Positions 39,969 to 49,329 of a DNA stretch of 64,000 nucleotides are shown piece after piece. Origin of the DNA: CAZSDU01 sp963662525. GTDB taxonomy: Bacteria > Bacteroidota > Bacteroidia > Bacteroidales > FEN-979. A model generated the notes under the pieces. That model saw only the letters and a list, made by a program, of their open reading frames with translations. It had not been told where the DNA came from and did no database searches. Every line of letters begins with the position of its first letter. Position 1 is the stretch's first letter. The DNA lies in the NCBI GenBank assembly GCA_963662525.1, contig OY759717.1, positions 2,542,001 through 2,606,000 on the forward strand, in the 5' to 3' direction. A program made the translations under genes and the position numbers.

Positions 39969-42554
39969 TTACTTCACTATATTCTGGAAATCAGGGGTAT
40001 TAGCATAAGTATAGAATTCCCTGTCGCCCTTGGCTTCTGCCTTGAGTTTCGGATCAGCGCAAGCTTTAACGAGGTATTCGTACATCATTTTGGTGTTGTT
40101 TGTACGGGCGCCTACGATGGCGAGCAGATAATAAGTATCCGGATTCTGGGGAGCACATTTCAGGGTAGCTTCAGCAGCGCTGTTGTTACCGGCTTCGAGC
40201 TGTGCAAGGCCGAGGTTATAGTTGCATTTTGAGTTGCCAAGCAAGCTCACGGCTTTTCCATAATCGCCTTTCGGGATCTGGAGAATACCCTGGTTGTAAT
40301 TGGTATTTTCACCCAGCTGAGCAGCTTTCTTGAATTGGGCTTCGGCTTTTTTCAGGTCTTTCTGTTTGGCTGCAACCACACCGAGGTTATTTTCAATGAT
40401 TCCGTTATTCGGGGAGATGCTTGCAGCTTTGTTCAGATATTCGCCTGCTTTGACCAGGTTGCCTTTGTTGATTTCACTAACGCCAACATTGTTGAGGACT
40501 TTCCAGTTGCCCGGGAACATCTTCACGGCATTTTCATAGATGGCTTTCTTGGTGTCGTTATTGTTGGTGAGGGTAGCAGCGTAGAGCAATTCTTCAACCT
40601 TCAGTTTTTCGGGGTTGGAGATAGCATATTTGGCCAGTTCTTCATCGCTGAAGCGGGGCTCATAGAGGTTGGCAGTAATTTCCGAACGACGTAAAGGCGG
40701 CAGCATCTTTTCTTCGATCTCAGGATAGATCAGGATCATATTGCGGATTTCCTGTTCTTTCTTGGCGGGATCGATGGCGGAGTTGATCACGTTGAGGATT
40801 TTATCCTTATCCTTCACGTTGCTGGCCTGAACGTTCTTCATGAAACCATTCCAGTCGGGACCATGGTGAGCAAGTACCATGTTGACATCTTTACCGGCAG
40901 CTTCGATGGCAGCTTTAACGGCTTTCTTGTCTTTATTCGTTTTATTGGCTTCCTTCACCCAGGCTTTGTACTGGTCAACCATCCATTTTTCACCTGTTTT
41001 GGAACGGTTTTCAGAAAGACCGGCGTTAAAGGTTTCTTCACCTTCAGGGGAAGCATATCCATCCATATTGATGCTCTTGATTTTCCATCCCTGGTTCAGG
41101 AAGGCATTCAAATCAATCAGGGCATTCTTGGAAGCATCTGTTTTATTGATGCCATATTTCAGGTCGAGGTCATATTTATTCTTCTTGAAGAAGATGGTAC
41201 CGGTTTTCGACAAGATGATTTCTTTCTGGTAGCCGTGATCGGCGATCAGGGTCAGTTCGTCATGCTGAATGCGGGTAGCGGTATAGATCACGCCGGGAGC
41301 CAGGTCGCGGGAAGGCAGTTCCATAAATTTAACCTTGGCTTTGATCTCGTCTTTTTTCGGAAGCACTTTTTCCTTGGCTTCGTAGATAACGGGAGCTACG
41401 CTAAGCATGGAAGTATTCATTTCGGGTTTGTAGGGGAAAGTGCAGGTATAGCTGAACTGACCACCTTCTTTGAATTTGATCATGGTGCCATCACCAACAA
41501 CTTTTTCGCCTATCATTTGTTTTACGCAGGCCATTTCCGTTTGTCCGCCGGCATAGGTCAGCACTGGCTGGAAGTACATGGCAGCTTTCGGGCAGAAATA
41601 TTTCGGGGGGAAGGTTCCTTTAACGGTGAAGGTAACTGAATCGCCTTTTTCGGTAAGAACAGCCGGGCTTGTTTCATACTTCACGAGGCCGTAATTCTTG
41701 GCCATTTCTTTCAGGCTGCAGCCCGAATAGCCGAATTTATAAGTGATGCCGAGGTTGAAACCGCTGTACATGTCGTTGATAACCTGTTTGGCGCCGCCTT
41801 TGGTCATATCGAGAACATCGCCATCTCTCCATCTCCAGAGGATCTCAGGATTGATCGACCAATGTTTGCTGAGGTTAAAGTCGAAACCGATACCGGCAAC
41901 GGCCTTGAATTCCAGGTTCCATTTTCCGAGGCCGCTGTTGTTGCCAACGCCCATGGAACCGGCATCACTGCTCAGGTGGCTGGGATAGCCTACATAGCCG
42001 ATAATGTTTCCCTGATTATCAAATTTCACTCCCTGGGTATGATCCATGCCTACGCCGGCAACGATATAGGAAGTGAAAAACCTTTCGGGTTTGTAACCCA
42101 TGATCCAGTTCACCCAGTTGATGGTAACTTCGAGGTCGCCTTCAATGACCCATGATTTGAAACTCTGGGTGATCTTGCCATCGGCTGCTGTTGTGGCTTC
42201 AGGCACATATTTGTTGACCACTGCACCTTGCAGGGGAACCCAGCCTCCGCGGAACCTGGCTCCGATAACCCTGGTGAATTGCTTGGTTACAGCCAGACCA
42301 GCGCCAAGGGTCCATTTATCGTTAAAAAAGATGTTCTTGGAAAGGTCGCCATTGAACTGGTTCAAAGCACCGTAGCCGGTTATTCCCCAATAACTGTGAG
42401 AATAAGCCTTTTCACATTTCTTACTTTTGGTTGTCTCGGTTTTCGCTGCTTCTTTCTTGGCAGTTTCTTTGGTTTGTGCTAAAGTGATCATCGGCACAGC
42501 CATCACAAGAAGGACGATTAATAACTTCGACAAGTTTTGGAAAAGTTTTTTCAT
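39969..42554 (-). CDS. OmpA-family outer membrane protein with C-terminal TPRs
   Basis: 861 residues with a signal peptide (LLIVLLVMAVPMITLAQ). The N-terminal third looks like an outer membrane beta-barrel (YSHSYWGITGYGALNQF, FTSYIVAGVGMDHTQGV). An OmpA-like peptidoglycan-binding domain follows around 495-560 (INMDGYASPEGEETFN, LSENRSKTGEKWM), and TPR-like repeats lie near 690-820 (VLNNVGVSEINKGNLVKAGE, IENNLGVVAAKQKDLKKAE). Such proteins are abundant Bacteroidota envelope proteins. Single gene with a strong promoter and terminator, which suggests high expression. Confidence 0.85.
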   Translation of the reverse strand: MKKLFQNLSKLLIVLLVMAVPMITLAQTKETAKKEAAKTETTKSKKCEKAYSHSYWGITGYGALNQFNGDLSKNIFFNDKWTLGAGLAVTKQFTRVIGARFRGGWVPLQGAVVNKYVPEATTAADGKITQSFKSWVIEGDLEVTINWVNWIMGYKPERFFTSYIVAGVGMDHTQGVKFDNQGNIIGYVGYPSHLSSDAGSMGVGNNSGLGKWNLEFKAVAGIGFDFNLSKHWSINPEILWRWRDGDVLDMTKGGAKQVINDMYSGFNLGITYKFGYSGCSLKEMAKNYGLVKYETSPAVLTEKGDSVTFTVKGTFPPKYFCPKAAMYFQPVLTYAGGQTEMACVKQMIGEKVVGDGTMIKFKEGGQFSYTCTFPYKPEMNTSMLSVAPVIYEAKEKVLPKKDEIKAKVKFMELPSRDLAPGVIYTATRIQHDELTLIADHGYQKEIILSKTGTIFFKKNKYDLDLKYGINKTDASKNALIDLNAFLNQGWKIKSINMDGYASPEGEETFNAGLSENRSKTGEKWMVDQYKAWVKEANKTNKDKKAVKAAIEAAGKDVNMVLAHHGPDWNGFMKNVQASNVKDKDKILNVINSAIDPAKKEQEIRNMILIYPEIEEKMLPPLRRSEITANLYEPRFSDEELAKYAISNPEKLKVEELLYAATLTNNNDTKKAIYENAVKMFPGNWKVLNNVGVSEINKGNLVKAGEYLNKAASISPNNGIIENNLGVVAAKQKDLKKAEAQFKKAAQLGENTNYNQGILQIPKGDYGKAVSLLGNSKCNYNLGLAQLEAGNNSAAEATLKCAPQNPDTYYLLAIVGARTNNTKMMYEYLVKACADPKLKAEAKGDREFYTYANTPDFQNIVK

Positions 42555-42597
42555 ACCACTGAATTTTTGTGTTTATAAAATTTGTTTACTGATTTTA

Positions 42598-42627
42598 CAA
42601 ATATAATATATTATAACAGGATTCCAA
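42598..42627 (-). promoter_or_regulatory. Promoter of the OmpA-TPR gene
   Basis: TTG at 42627-42625 and TATATTTG at 42605-42598 with a 19-bp spacer on the minus strand. The remaining spacer to 42799 is AT-rich and shows nothing else. Confidence 0.82.
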
Positions 42628-42799
42628 CAAATCATTCTTTTCAAAATGAACAATTTCAGGTGAATATTGATAATTTGCTGATTTAAAGTATTTTATTTTA
42701 AAAGTATTCATTTGAAACCGTAAAATTAAAAAGAATTGAAGAAAAAAAACAAATATTTAATCAATTTTTTGAGTTATACGGGCAATTTGGAAAAGGGTT

Positions 42800-43342
42800 T
42801 CAAAGGGCCGATAACTTTTTTAGCTTAAATATTATGTCCCATATCACGATCCCAACAGACACGGAAATGTTGAGTGAATGTTTTGTCCCGAACTGGGGAA
42901 TCTCCAGGCAGGTATCCGCCAGATTCAGCACTTCTTCTTCAATCCCGTTGACTTCATTCCCAAAGATGATCGCCAGTTTCTGATCGGACTCAGGTTGAAA
43001 ATCCTGAAGCAGGGTGCTCCCTTCGGCCTGCTCAACAGCAATAATCCTGTATCCTGCATCCTGCATCTTTTTAACCGCATCTTCCGTTGAATCGAAGTAC
43101 TTCCAATCAACAGTCTCCGTCGCCCCGAGCGCTGTTTTATGAATTTCCCTATGAGGTGGCGTTGCGGTGATACCGCACAGATAAATCGCCTCCAGCCTGA
43201 AAGCATCAGCCGTGCGAAAAACACTGCCAATATTGTGCTGGGAACGAATGTTATCCAGAACAATAACAATCGGAATTTTCTCGGAACTCCTGAACTCTTC
43301 TGCTGTCAGACGGTTTAACTCTAACATCGAACGTTTACGCAT
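42800..43342 (-). CDS. TrmH-family RNA 2'-O-methyltransferase (SpoU)
   Basis: 180 residues. VIVLDNIRSQHNIGSVFRTA (motif 1), LAIIFGNEVNGIEEEVL (motif 2) and CLEIPQFGTKHSLNISVSVG (motif 3) define the SPOUT trefoil-knot methyltransferase fold; the target is a tRNA or rRNA ribose. The stretch VKKMQDAGYRIIAVEQ is coded in part by a CATCCTG heptad tract (43036-43072) that leaves the protein length unchanged. The 5' leader also carries AATTAAG heptads. Confidence 0.9.
   Translation of the reverse strand: MRKRSMLELNRLTAEEFRSSEKIPIVIVLDNIRSQHNIGSVFRTADAFRLEAIYLCGITATPPHREIHKTALGATETVDWKYFDSTEDAVKKMQDAGYRIIAVEQAEGSTLLQDFQPESDQKLAIIFGNEVNGIEEEVLNLADTCLEIPQFGTKHSLNISVSVGIVIWDIIFKLKKLSAL
43036..43072. 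repeat. Heptad tract CATCCTG inside the TrmH-like gene
   Basis: About four TATCCTG/CATCCTG/CATCTTT units encode KKMQDAGYRI in a helix of the methyltransferase without adding length. Confidence 0.75.
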
Positions 43343-43408
43343 AAAACATTATAATTAAGAATTAAGAATTAGGAATTAAGAATTACTCGCCAGCTCGCCA
43401 ACTTTTTA

Positions 43409-43440
43409 CAAAGATAGTTTTATGTGAACTTATCAACAAA
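43409..43440 (-). promoter_or_regulatory. Promoter of the TrmH-like gene
   Basis: TTTG at 43440-43437 and TATCTTTG at 43416-43409, 20-bp spacer, minus strand. The leader (43343-43400) consists of heptads. Confidence 0.78.
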
Positions 43441-43465
43441 AACAAAACAATTAAAGCGGCATTCT

Positions 43466-43473
43466 TAATTTTG
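43466..43473 (+). promoter_or_regulatory. -7 promoter box of mutS
   Basis: TAATTTTG on the plus strand, followed by an AATTCCT/CTCCTAA heptad leader (43478-43512) and the GTG start of mutS at 43519. Confidence 0.62.
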
Positions 43474-43518
43474 ACATTTAATTCCTAACTCCTAACTCCT
43501 AACTCCTAACTATATTCC

Positions 43519-46137
43519 GTGTCCAAACCCAAAGAAATAGCCGAAACTCCCCTGATGAAGCAGTACAACGCCATTAAGGCGAAGTACCCGGATGCTTTAT
43601 TGCTGTTCAGGGTAGGTGATTTTTATGAGACTTTCGGGGAGGATGCCATCCGGGCTTCAGGGATATTGGGCATAGTGCTGACCCGCAGGGCCAACGGAGC
43701 TGCTGCTTATATTGAGCTGGCCGGTTTCCCTCATCATTCGCTTGATCTGTATCTTCCCAAACTGGTGAAAGCCGGTTTGAGGGTTGCCATCTGCGATCAG
43801 CTTGAGGATCCGAAACTGACTAAAACCATTGTCAAAAGAGGGGTTACGGAACTGGTAACGCCGGGAGTATCCTATCATGATAAAATCCTGGATCAGAAGG
43901 AGAATAATTTCCTGGCCGGAATTCAGCTGGAGGAAAAAATTTCCGGGATTTCATTTCTGGATATTTCCACCGGGGAGTTTTACCTGGCTCAGGGACCTGT
44001 GGAATACCTGGATAAGCTGATACAAAGCTTCCGTCCCAGTGAAGTGATCATCCAGAAAAACAAACGCCAGAAATTCATCGAGCTTTTCGGCAGTAAGCCT
44101 TACATCAGCACTTTCGATGATTGGGTTTTCACCCGGGAGTTTTCCCATGATCTGTTGCTGAAGCACTTTGGCACGGTCAGCCTGAAAGGATTTGGCGTTG
44201 AAAACATGCCCGCTGCCATCATTGCCTCGGGAGCAGTGCTCCATTATCTCGCCGAAACCCAGCATGATAAAGTCAGACATATCACCCGGCTGACCCGCAT
44301 CGAGGAAGATCATTACGTATGGCTCGACCGGTTTACCATCCGCAATCTGGAACTGCTCGACTCTCCCAATGAACAGGCGCATACTTTGCTGGATGTACTC
44401 GATCAGACCGTATCGCCCATGGGTTCCCGTCAGCTTCGCCGCTGGCTTATCCTTCCGCTGAAAGACCGGAAACCATTGGAAGAACGTCTCGACATGGTGG
44501 AATTTTTTACCAGGAACAGCGAAATGACCGAAGCTTTCCGTCACCAGTTTACGCGGATCGGAGATCTTGAGCGACTCATTTCAAAAGTGGCCGTGGGGAA
44601 AGTCAGTCCCAGGGAAATGGTGCACCTGGAAAAGTCGCTGGAGGCCATTGAGCAGGTGAAGCTGATGTGTGAGAGGTCTGGCGGTATCGCCTTGAAGAAA
44701 TCCGGTGAACAGCTCAATCCCTGCACGCTGGCCAAAGAACGCATTGCCCGGGAGATCAACCCCGATCCCCCGGCCCTGGCCATCAAGGGCAGCATTATCA
44801 GGGAAGGCGTGAATGCGGAACTTGATGAACTCAGAAAGATGGCCTTTTCGGGGAAAGAATACCTGGTGCAGATTCAGCAGCGGGAAGTGGAGCGTACCGG
44901 GATTTCTTCATTGAAAATCGGGTATACCAATGTTTTCGGATATTATCTGGAGGTCACCCATGCGCATAAGGATAAAGTCCCGGCCGACTGGCATCGCAAA
45001 CAAACCCTGGTCAATGCTGAGAGATATATCACGGAAGAACTCAAGGTTTACGAAGAGAAGATCCTCCATGCCGAGGAAAGAATACTGGAGCTTGAACTCC
45101 GTCTTTTCAATGAACTACTGCTGTTTCTTGCGGATTATATTCAACCCGTACAACTCAATGCCAACCTGATTGCCCGCCTGGATGTGCTGGTTAATTTTGC
45201 CCGCATTTCGGGTTTATACCATTATGTCAGGCCAGGCCTGAACGATGGTTTGGTGATCGATATCAGGAACGGTCGTCACCCGGTGATCGAGCGCCAGTTG
45301 AAAACGGGAGAAGAATACATTGCCAACGACCTGCTGCTGGATGATCAGCATCAGCAGATCATCATCCTTACGGGACCTAATATGTCGGGAAAATCAGCTT
45401 TACTGCGACAAACGGCCCTGATCGTCCTGATGGCGCAGATGGGCTGCTTTGTTCCGGCTGATGCGGCAGAACTGGGTATGTGCGACAAGATATTCACCCG
45501 GGTCGGGGCGTCCGATAACATTTCTTCGGGAGAATCTACTTTCATGGTAGAAATGAATGAAACAGCGAGTATTCTCAACAATATTTCGAGCCGCAGCCTG
45601 ATCCTGCTGGATGAAATCGGTCGCGGGACCAGCACTTACGATGGCATCAGCATTGCCTGGGCCATAGCGGAATTTCTTCACGAACATCCCATTTACAGGC
45701 CCAAAGTGTTATTTGCCACCCATTACCATGAACTGAATGAGATGACCAGCAGCTTGCCCCGCATCCGGAATTTCCATATCGGGGTGAAGGAAATCCAGAA
45801 TAAGGTGATCTTTCTGCGTAAACTGCTGGCCGGAGGAAGCGAACACAGCTTCGGTATCCATGTGGCGAAAATGGCCGGTATGCCGCCATCGGTGCTGGAA
45901 AGGGCGGAAAAAATGCTCCTGCAACTGGAAGAAAGCCACCCTGCGGAAGGGCAGCGCCCATCGCATATCGCCCATCGCGCATCGACTCCCGGTTATCAGC
46001 TCAGCTTCATCCAGCTCGACGATCCGCTCTTGCAGCAGATCAAGGAAGACATTTTGAACACCCAGATCAATACTTTGACGCCGGTGGAAGCCCTGATGAA
46101 ATTGAATGAAATTAAAAAATTGCTGGAAAAGAAGTAG
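43519..46137 (+). CDS. mutS: DNA mismatch repair protein MutS
   Basis: 872 residues from GTG at 43519. The mismatch-recognition motif LLFRVGDFYETFGEDA (Phe-x-Glu as FYE) lies near residue 35; the ATPase has LTGPNMSGKSALLRQTA (about 619), GESTFMVEMNETA, LILLDEIGRGTSTYDG and FATHYHEL. It binds mismatches and recruits MutL. Near the C-terminus a short heptad tract (45958-45985) encodes RPSHIAHRAS in the linker before YQLSFIQL. The remainder is canonical and presumably functional. Confidence 0.96.
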   Translation: MSKPKEIAETPLMKQYNAIKAKYPDALLLFRVGDFYETFGEDAIRASGILGIVLTRRANGAAAYIELAGFPHHSLDLYLPKLVKAGLRVAICDQLEDPKLTKTIVKRGVTELVTPGVSYHDKILDQKENNFLAGIQLEEKISGISFLDISTGEFYLAQGPVEYLDKLIQSFRPSEVIIQKNKRQKFIELFGSKPYISTFDDWVFTREFSHDLLLKHFGTVSLKGFGVENMPAAIIASGAVLHYLAETQHDKVRHITRLTRIEEDHYVWLDRFTIRNLELLDSPNEQAHTLLDVLDQTVSPMGSRQLRRWLILPLKDRKPLEERLDMVEFFTRNSEMTEAFRHQFTRIGDLERLISKVAVGKVSPREMVHLEKSLEAIEQVKLMCERSGGIALKKSGEQLNPCTLAKERIAREINPDPPALAIKGSIIREGVNAELDELRKMAFSGKEYLVQIQQREVERTGISSLKIGYTNVFGYYLEVTHAHKDKVPADWHRKQTLVNAERYITEELKVYEEKILHAEERILELELRLFNELLLFLADYIQPVQLNANLIARLDVLVNFARISGLYHYVRPGLNDGLVIDIRNGRHPVIERQLKTGEEYIANDLLLDDQHQQIIILTGPNMSGKSALLRQTALIVLMAQMGCFVPADAAELGMCDKIFTRVGASDNISSGESTFMVEMNETASILNNISSRSLILLDEIGRGTSTYDGISIAWAIAEFLHEHPIYRPKVLFATHYHELNEMTSSLPRIRNFHIGVKEIQNKVIFLRKLLAGGSEHSFGIHVAKMAGMPPSVLERAEKMLLQLEESHPAEGQRPSHIAHRASTPGYQLSFIQLDDPLLQQIKEDILNTQINTLTPVEALMKLNEIKKLLEKK
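45958..45985 (+). repeat. Short CATCGC-type heptad tract inside mutS
   Basis: About four units of the CCATCGC/ATATCGC family, in frame in the C-terminal linker of MutS. Confidence 0.8.
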
Positions 46138-46154
46138 GGCAATGAAATTTTTTT

Positions 46155-46162
46155 TATTTTTG
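46155..46162 (+). promoter_or_regulatory. -7 promoter box of the tRNA pair
   Basis: TATTTTTG 16 bp upstream of tRNA-Gly. Confidence 0.65.
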
Positions 46163-46178
46163 CATGCTCAAATTAAAC

Positions 46179-46251
<73 letters not shown>

Positions 46252-46255
46252 CTGA

Positions 46256-46283
46256 AAACCCCTCTTCTACCAGGGGTTTTTTT
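46256..46283 (+). terminator. Hairpin between the two tRNAs
   Basis: AACCCC and GGGGTT arms around a 10-nt loop followed by eight T. It could end part of the transcripts after tRNA-Gly or act as a processing signal. Confidence 0.6.
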
Positions 46284-46284
46284 T

Positions 46285-46369
46285 GCCCTGGTGGTGGAAC
46301 TGGTAGACACGCAGGACTTAAAATCCTGTGACCATTGCGGTCGTGCGGGTTCAAGTCCCGCCCGGGGTA
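46285..46369 (+). tRNA. tRNA-Leu (TAA)
   Basis: 85 nt with a long variable arm. Acceptor arms GCCCTGG and CCGGGGT (two G-U pairs), D-loop GGAACTGGTAGACAC, anticodon loop ACTTAAAAT with anticodon TAA, and T-arm GCGGGTTCAAGTCCCGC. CCA not encoded. Confidence 0.96.
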
Positions 46370-46426
46370 CACCTTATCAATTAAGAATTAGGAATTAGGA
46401 ATGAAGGGTTTCATTCCTTTTTTTTG

Positions 46427-47080
46427 TTAAAACCGTTCACCGTCGAGGGATAGTATGATGGATTGTACTGGATTGCCTGGGTGAAGCGGGGTCAGAATGT
46501 CATCACAGAGTTTCCTGAAGAAAACATGAAAAGCTTGTCCGCTGACAAAGCAGGACCCTGAAATAACAAGTGAACGGGGATTCTCATTTCCATGCCTGGC
46601 TTTGCTTTCAACGGTTATACCTTTTTTCCCAAGCCGGATTACCTTGTCAATCAATTGTTCTTCAGAAAATGGTTTCTCAAAGATAATCTCAATGTTCACC
46701 AGGGAGTTTGAAGATCCTATCCCCCTCATGTATATGGAGAAATTTGAATCAAGGTACTGCTGGTATCTTTTAGGCAGTGGAAATGGCAGGCTCTTCCTCC
46801 ATGATTCAATCATTTTCCAGGAGATTAACCTGATGAGAACTGCGGAAAGAACAGACCACAAGCCAGCGATAAAAATCAAATAACCGTAATAATCAGGAAA
46901 TGCTTTTCCGGTATTGCCGAATGGGAAAATAAAGCTGAACATCAGTAAAACTATGCCGGCTGTGAAGAACATCCCCCCTCCATTGGACCTTCTCAGAGGG
47001 CCATAAAAAATACTCCTGATCAGTTTCTGCCCGAAGTTCAGTTTAACATTTCGCTCGTAACCAGGTAGTTTCTTTTTCAT
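46427..47080 (-). CDS. Two-helix membrane protein, unknown
   Basis: 217 residues. Two transmembrane helices (GMFFTAGIVLLMFSFIFPF and YLIFIAGLWSVLSAVLI) are followed by a cytosolic domain of about 120 residues with alternating strands and helices (SLVNIEIIFEKPFSEEQL, RSLVISGSCFVSGQAFHVF). Not recognised. It is the last gene of the molybdenum operon, 9 bp after the MOSC-MogA gene, so a role in cofactor or metal handling is possible but unsupported by the sequence. Confidence 0.6.
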   Translation of the reverse strand: MKKKLPGYERNVKLNFGQKLIRSIFYGPLRRSNGGGMFFTAGIVLLMFSFIFPFGNTGKAFPDYYGYLIFIAGLWSVLSAVLIRLISWKMIESWRKSLPFPLPKRYQQYLDSNFSIYMRGIGSSNSLVNIEIIFEKPFSEEQLIDKVIRLGKKGITVESKARHGNENPRSLVISGSCFVSGQAFHVFFRKLCDDILTPLHPGNPVQSIILSLDGERF

Positions 47081-47089
47081 TCCGGTTGA

Positions 47090-48016
47090 TTAATGAATAT
47101 CAAGTCCATGAAGCATGTAAACCATATGCATCAGGGATCTGGAGATTTCTCCGAAGTATTCATTCACAGCCCTGGTGCTTCCTGGCAGTGTAAATACCAA
47201 TGATTTTCCCATCACACCGGCGACACTTCTGCTCAGCAGGGCCTGGGGCTTCTCCATGCCGAATTTCATGCGGATCATATCCATGATCCCGGGAATTTCT
47301 TTATCCAGGAGTTGACGGACCACATCGTAAGTGAAATCCCGGGGGCCGATTCCTGTGCCTCCCGTCGTGAAAATCAGGTCAATGAGTTCATCCTTGGCCT
47401 GGAGCAGCAAGGCTTCCAGCTTCGCCGGGTCATCAGGTATCAGGGAATAATGCACGAAATGATGCAATCCGGGACGGGTGAAATATTCTTTGACCAGTTC
47501 CTGTATCCTTGCCCCTGATTTATCCTCATATTCCCCGTTGCTGGCGCGATCGCTGAGGGTGATGACCAGGATGCGGTACATCTTCGGGTGATATTCCAGT
47601 TCATCGCCGGCCTGCATCATCCCCTGGTGCAGCACCCGGGTAAAGATCCCTTCTTTGGGCATGACACAATTACCCACTTCCTTGAAAATATTGCAGGAGG
47701 AACCATGACATTCTTTGCCTATCTGGGTTACTTCCAGTTCCAGGTCTCCCATGATAAAGCGGTCGAGGGGATGGGTTTTCCAGAGTTCCATACCCCTGGT
47801 GGTGATGTTTTCGGCAAATTCTCCGCAACGGATTTTCCGGCCTGCTTCTTTTTCGAACTTTTCAATGCTTTCTGTCCCCAGCATACTTACCTGCCGGTTC
47901 CAGTTCCCTGCATGGGCATCGCCAAGAATACCCTGCTGGGTCAGCTCGATCTGATCGACAGGCACTTTGATCGTGCCTTTTTTTTCAGAAATATTGACGG
48001 AAACTATCTGAACCAT
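47090..48016 (-). CDS. MOSC-MogA fusion protein (molybdenum cofactor)
   Basis: 308 residues. The N-terminal part (1-140) is a MOSC domain: GDAHAGNWNRQVSMLG, CGEFAENITTRGMELW and IGKECHGSSCNIFK with a candidate persulfide or metal-binding cysteine. The C-terminal part (150-308) is MogA/MoaB: ILVITLSDRASNGEYEDKSG, FTTGGTGIGPRDFTYDVV and FTLPGSTRAVNEYF. MogA adenylylates molybdopterin; the MOSC part probably handles sulfur or molybdenum transfer. This fusion is common in anaerobic bacteria and lies in the moa operon here. Confidence 0.9.
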   Translation of the reverse strand: MVQIVSVNISEKKGTIKVPVDQIELTQQGILGDAHAGNWNRQVSMLGTESIEKFEKEAGRKIRCGEFAENITTRGMELWKTHPLDRFIMGDLELEVTQIGKECHGSSCNIFKEVGNCVMPKEGIFTRVLHQGMMQAGDELEYHPKMYRILVITLSDRASNGEYEDKSGARIQELVKEYFTRPGLHHFVHYSLIPDDPAKLEALLLQAKDELIDLIFTTGGTGIGPRDFTYDVVRQLLDKEIPGIMDMIRMKFGMEKPQALLSRSVAGVMGKSLVFTLPGSTRAVNEYFGEISRSLMHMVYMLHGLDIH

Positions 48017-48035
48017 TTTTAGTTGCGATTAGCGA

Positions 48036-48491
48036 TTAGCGATATTCTTTTTTCGTTTTTTCCATCAACCGGATGTTTCCGATCAGCATGTTTTTATCGA
48101 CGGCTTTGCACATATCATAAATGGTCAGCAGGGCGACACTTACCGCGGTGAGGGCTTCCATTTCGATGCCGGTACTCCCGGTACAGCTGGCCAGGCTGGT
48201 GATGTTCACCCCGGTTTCATCCAATGCAGCATGCACTTCAATTTTGGTGATCATCAGCGGATGGCATAATGGGATCAGTTCGCTGCAGCGTTTACCCCCC
48301 TGTATCCCGGCAATTTCGGCAACAGTAAGCACATCGCCTTTTTTCATTTTATTTTCCCGGATCAATTCCAATGTTTCAGCCGAAAGCCGGATATGCCCTT
48401 CTGCCCTGGCTGTTCTGATCTGCATTGGCTTATGGCTGACATCCACCATATTCGCTTTTCCGGCCTCATCAATATGTGTAAACTTTTTCAT
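48036..48491 (-). CDS. moaC: Cyclic pyranopterin monophosphate synthase MoaC
   Basis: 151 residues from ATG at 48491. The upstream extension to 48539 is repeat-derived (AATTCCTC units). HIDEAGKANMVDVSHK, GGKRCSELIPLCHPLM and CTGSTGIEMEALTAVSVALL are the MoaC signature. It converts the MoaA product to cPMP in Moco synthesis. The leader separating it from moaA is a heptad tract (48498-48525), and another (48019-48045, GCGATTA) lies behind it. Confidence 0.95.
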   Translation of the reverse strand: MKKFTHIDEAGKANMVDVSHKPMQIRTARAEGHIRLSAETLELIRENKMKKGDVLTVAEIAGIQGGKRCSELIPLCHPLMITKIEVHAALDETGVNITSLASCTGSTGIEMEALTAVSVALLTIYDMCKAVDKNMLIGNIRLMEKTKKEYR

Positions 48492-48528
48492 TTCATTTAA
48501 TTCCTCATTCCTCATTCTTAATTGAATT

Positions 48529-49329
48529 TCATCCTCCAATATTATGAAATTTATTTAAACTGTTCACCGATCCTTGTTGGGGTTTCATCTTTACTGCTTG
48601 TGTGATTGCTTCTTTTATTCCCAGGGTATGGATATCGAATTCAAGATTGTCGAAAAGGCAGGGTTTTATTTTCCCGTCGGGGGTCAGCCGTAGCCGGTTA
48701 CAGGTATGGCAATCGCCCCCTTTTCCGCCTTCCACCACCGTAAAACAGCCTCTTTCCAGGTCCATTTCATGAATAAAGCGGACTTCCAGCCCGTTATTCA
48801 GACAGAATTCCCTGACCTGCAGTGCATCCTCTTCATGGGAAGAATTTTTCACCACGCAATTGATCTTTACCGGTGATAATCCGGCTTTTTTTGCCACCTC
48901 AATTCCCCTGAACACTTGAGTGATATCTCCTCCCCGGGTAAGGGTGGAGAATTTCTCTGCATCCGCGGTATCCAGGCTGATATTGATGCGGTGAAGTCCT
49001 GCTTGTGCCAGGGGTTCGGCGAATTCTTCTAATAAAACCCCGTTGGTGGTAAGTCCCAGGTCACGAATCCCGCTGATCTCCGCAATCTGCCCGACCAGAT
49101 TGACCACCCCTTTCCTGACCAGTGGCTCACCACCGGTGATTCGTACTTTGTCGATGCCCAGTTTCACCGCTTCTTTCACTACTTGCACGATCTTTTCAAA
49201 AGAAAGGATGTCGTTATGCGAGATGAGTTTTATGCCTTCTGCCGGCATGCAGTAGGTGCAGCGAAGGTTGCAACGGTCGGTGACGGAGATCCTGAGGTAG
49301 TTGATTTTGCGGTTAAAGCAATCGTACAT
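48529..49329 (-). CDS. moaA: GTP 3',8-cyclase MoaA, short Bacteroidota type
   Basis: 266 residues from ATG at 49329, overlapping moeA by 17 bp. The radical-SAM cluster motif is CNLRCTYC, followed by KVRITGGEPLVRKGV and LTTNGVLLEEFA; the second cluster uses CHTCNRLRLTPDGKIKPC and the C-terminus ends in the conserved GG. The region between FIHEMDL and the second cluster (RGCFTVVEGGKGGD) is about 40 residues shorter than in E. coli MoaA, as in a subgroup of Bacteroidota sequences. It rearranges GTP in the first step of Moco synthesis. Confidence 0.92.
   Translation of the reverse strand: MYDCFNRKINYLRISVTDRCNLRCTYCMPAEGIKLISHNDILSFEKIVQVVKEAVKLGIDKVRITGGEPLVRKGVVNLVGQIAEISGIRDLGLTTNGVLLEEFAEPLAQAGLHRINISLDTADAEKFSTLTRGGDITQVFRGIEVAKKAGLSPVKINCVVKNSSHEEDALQVREFCLNNGLEVRFIHEMDLERGCFTVVEGGKGGDCHTCNRLRLTPDGKIKPCLFDNLEFDIHTLGIKEAITQAVKMKPQQGSVNSLNKFHNIGG

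Noticed and set aside
40863..41639. 258-residue plus-strand frame opposite the OmpA-TPR gene
   Set aside because: Antisense shadow; composition is that of reversed codons and it has no own promoter.
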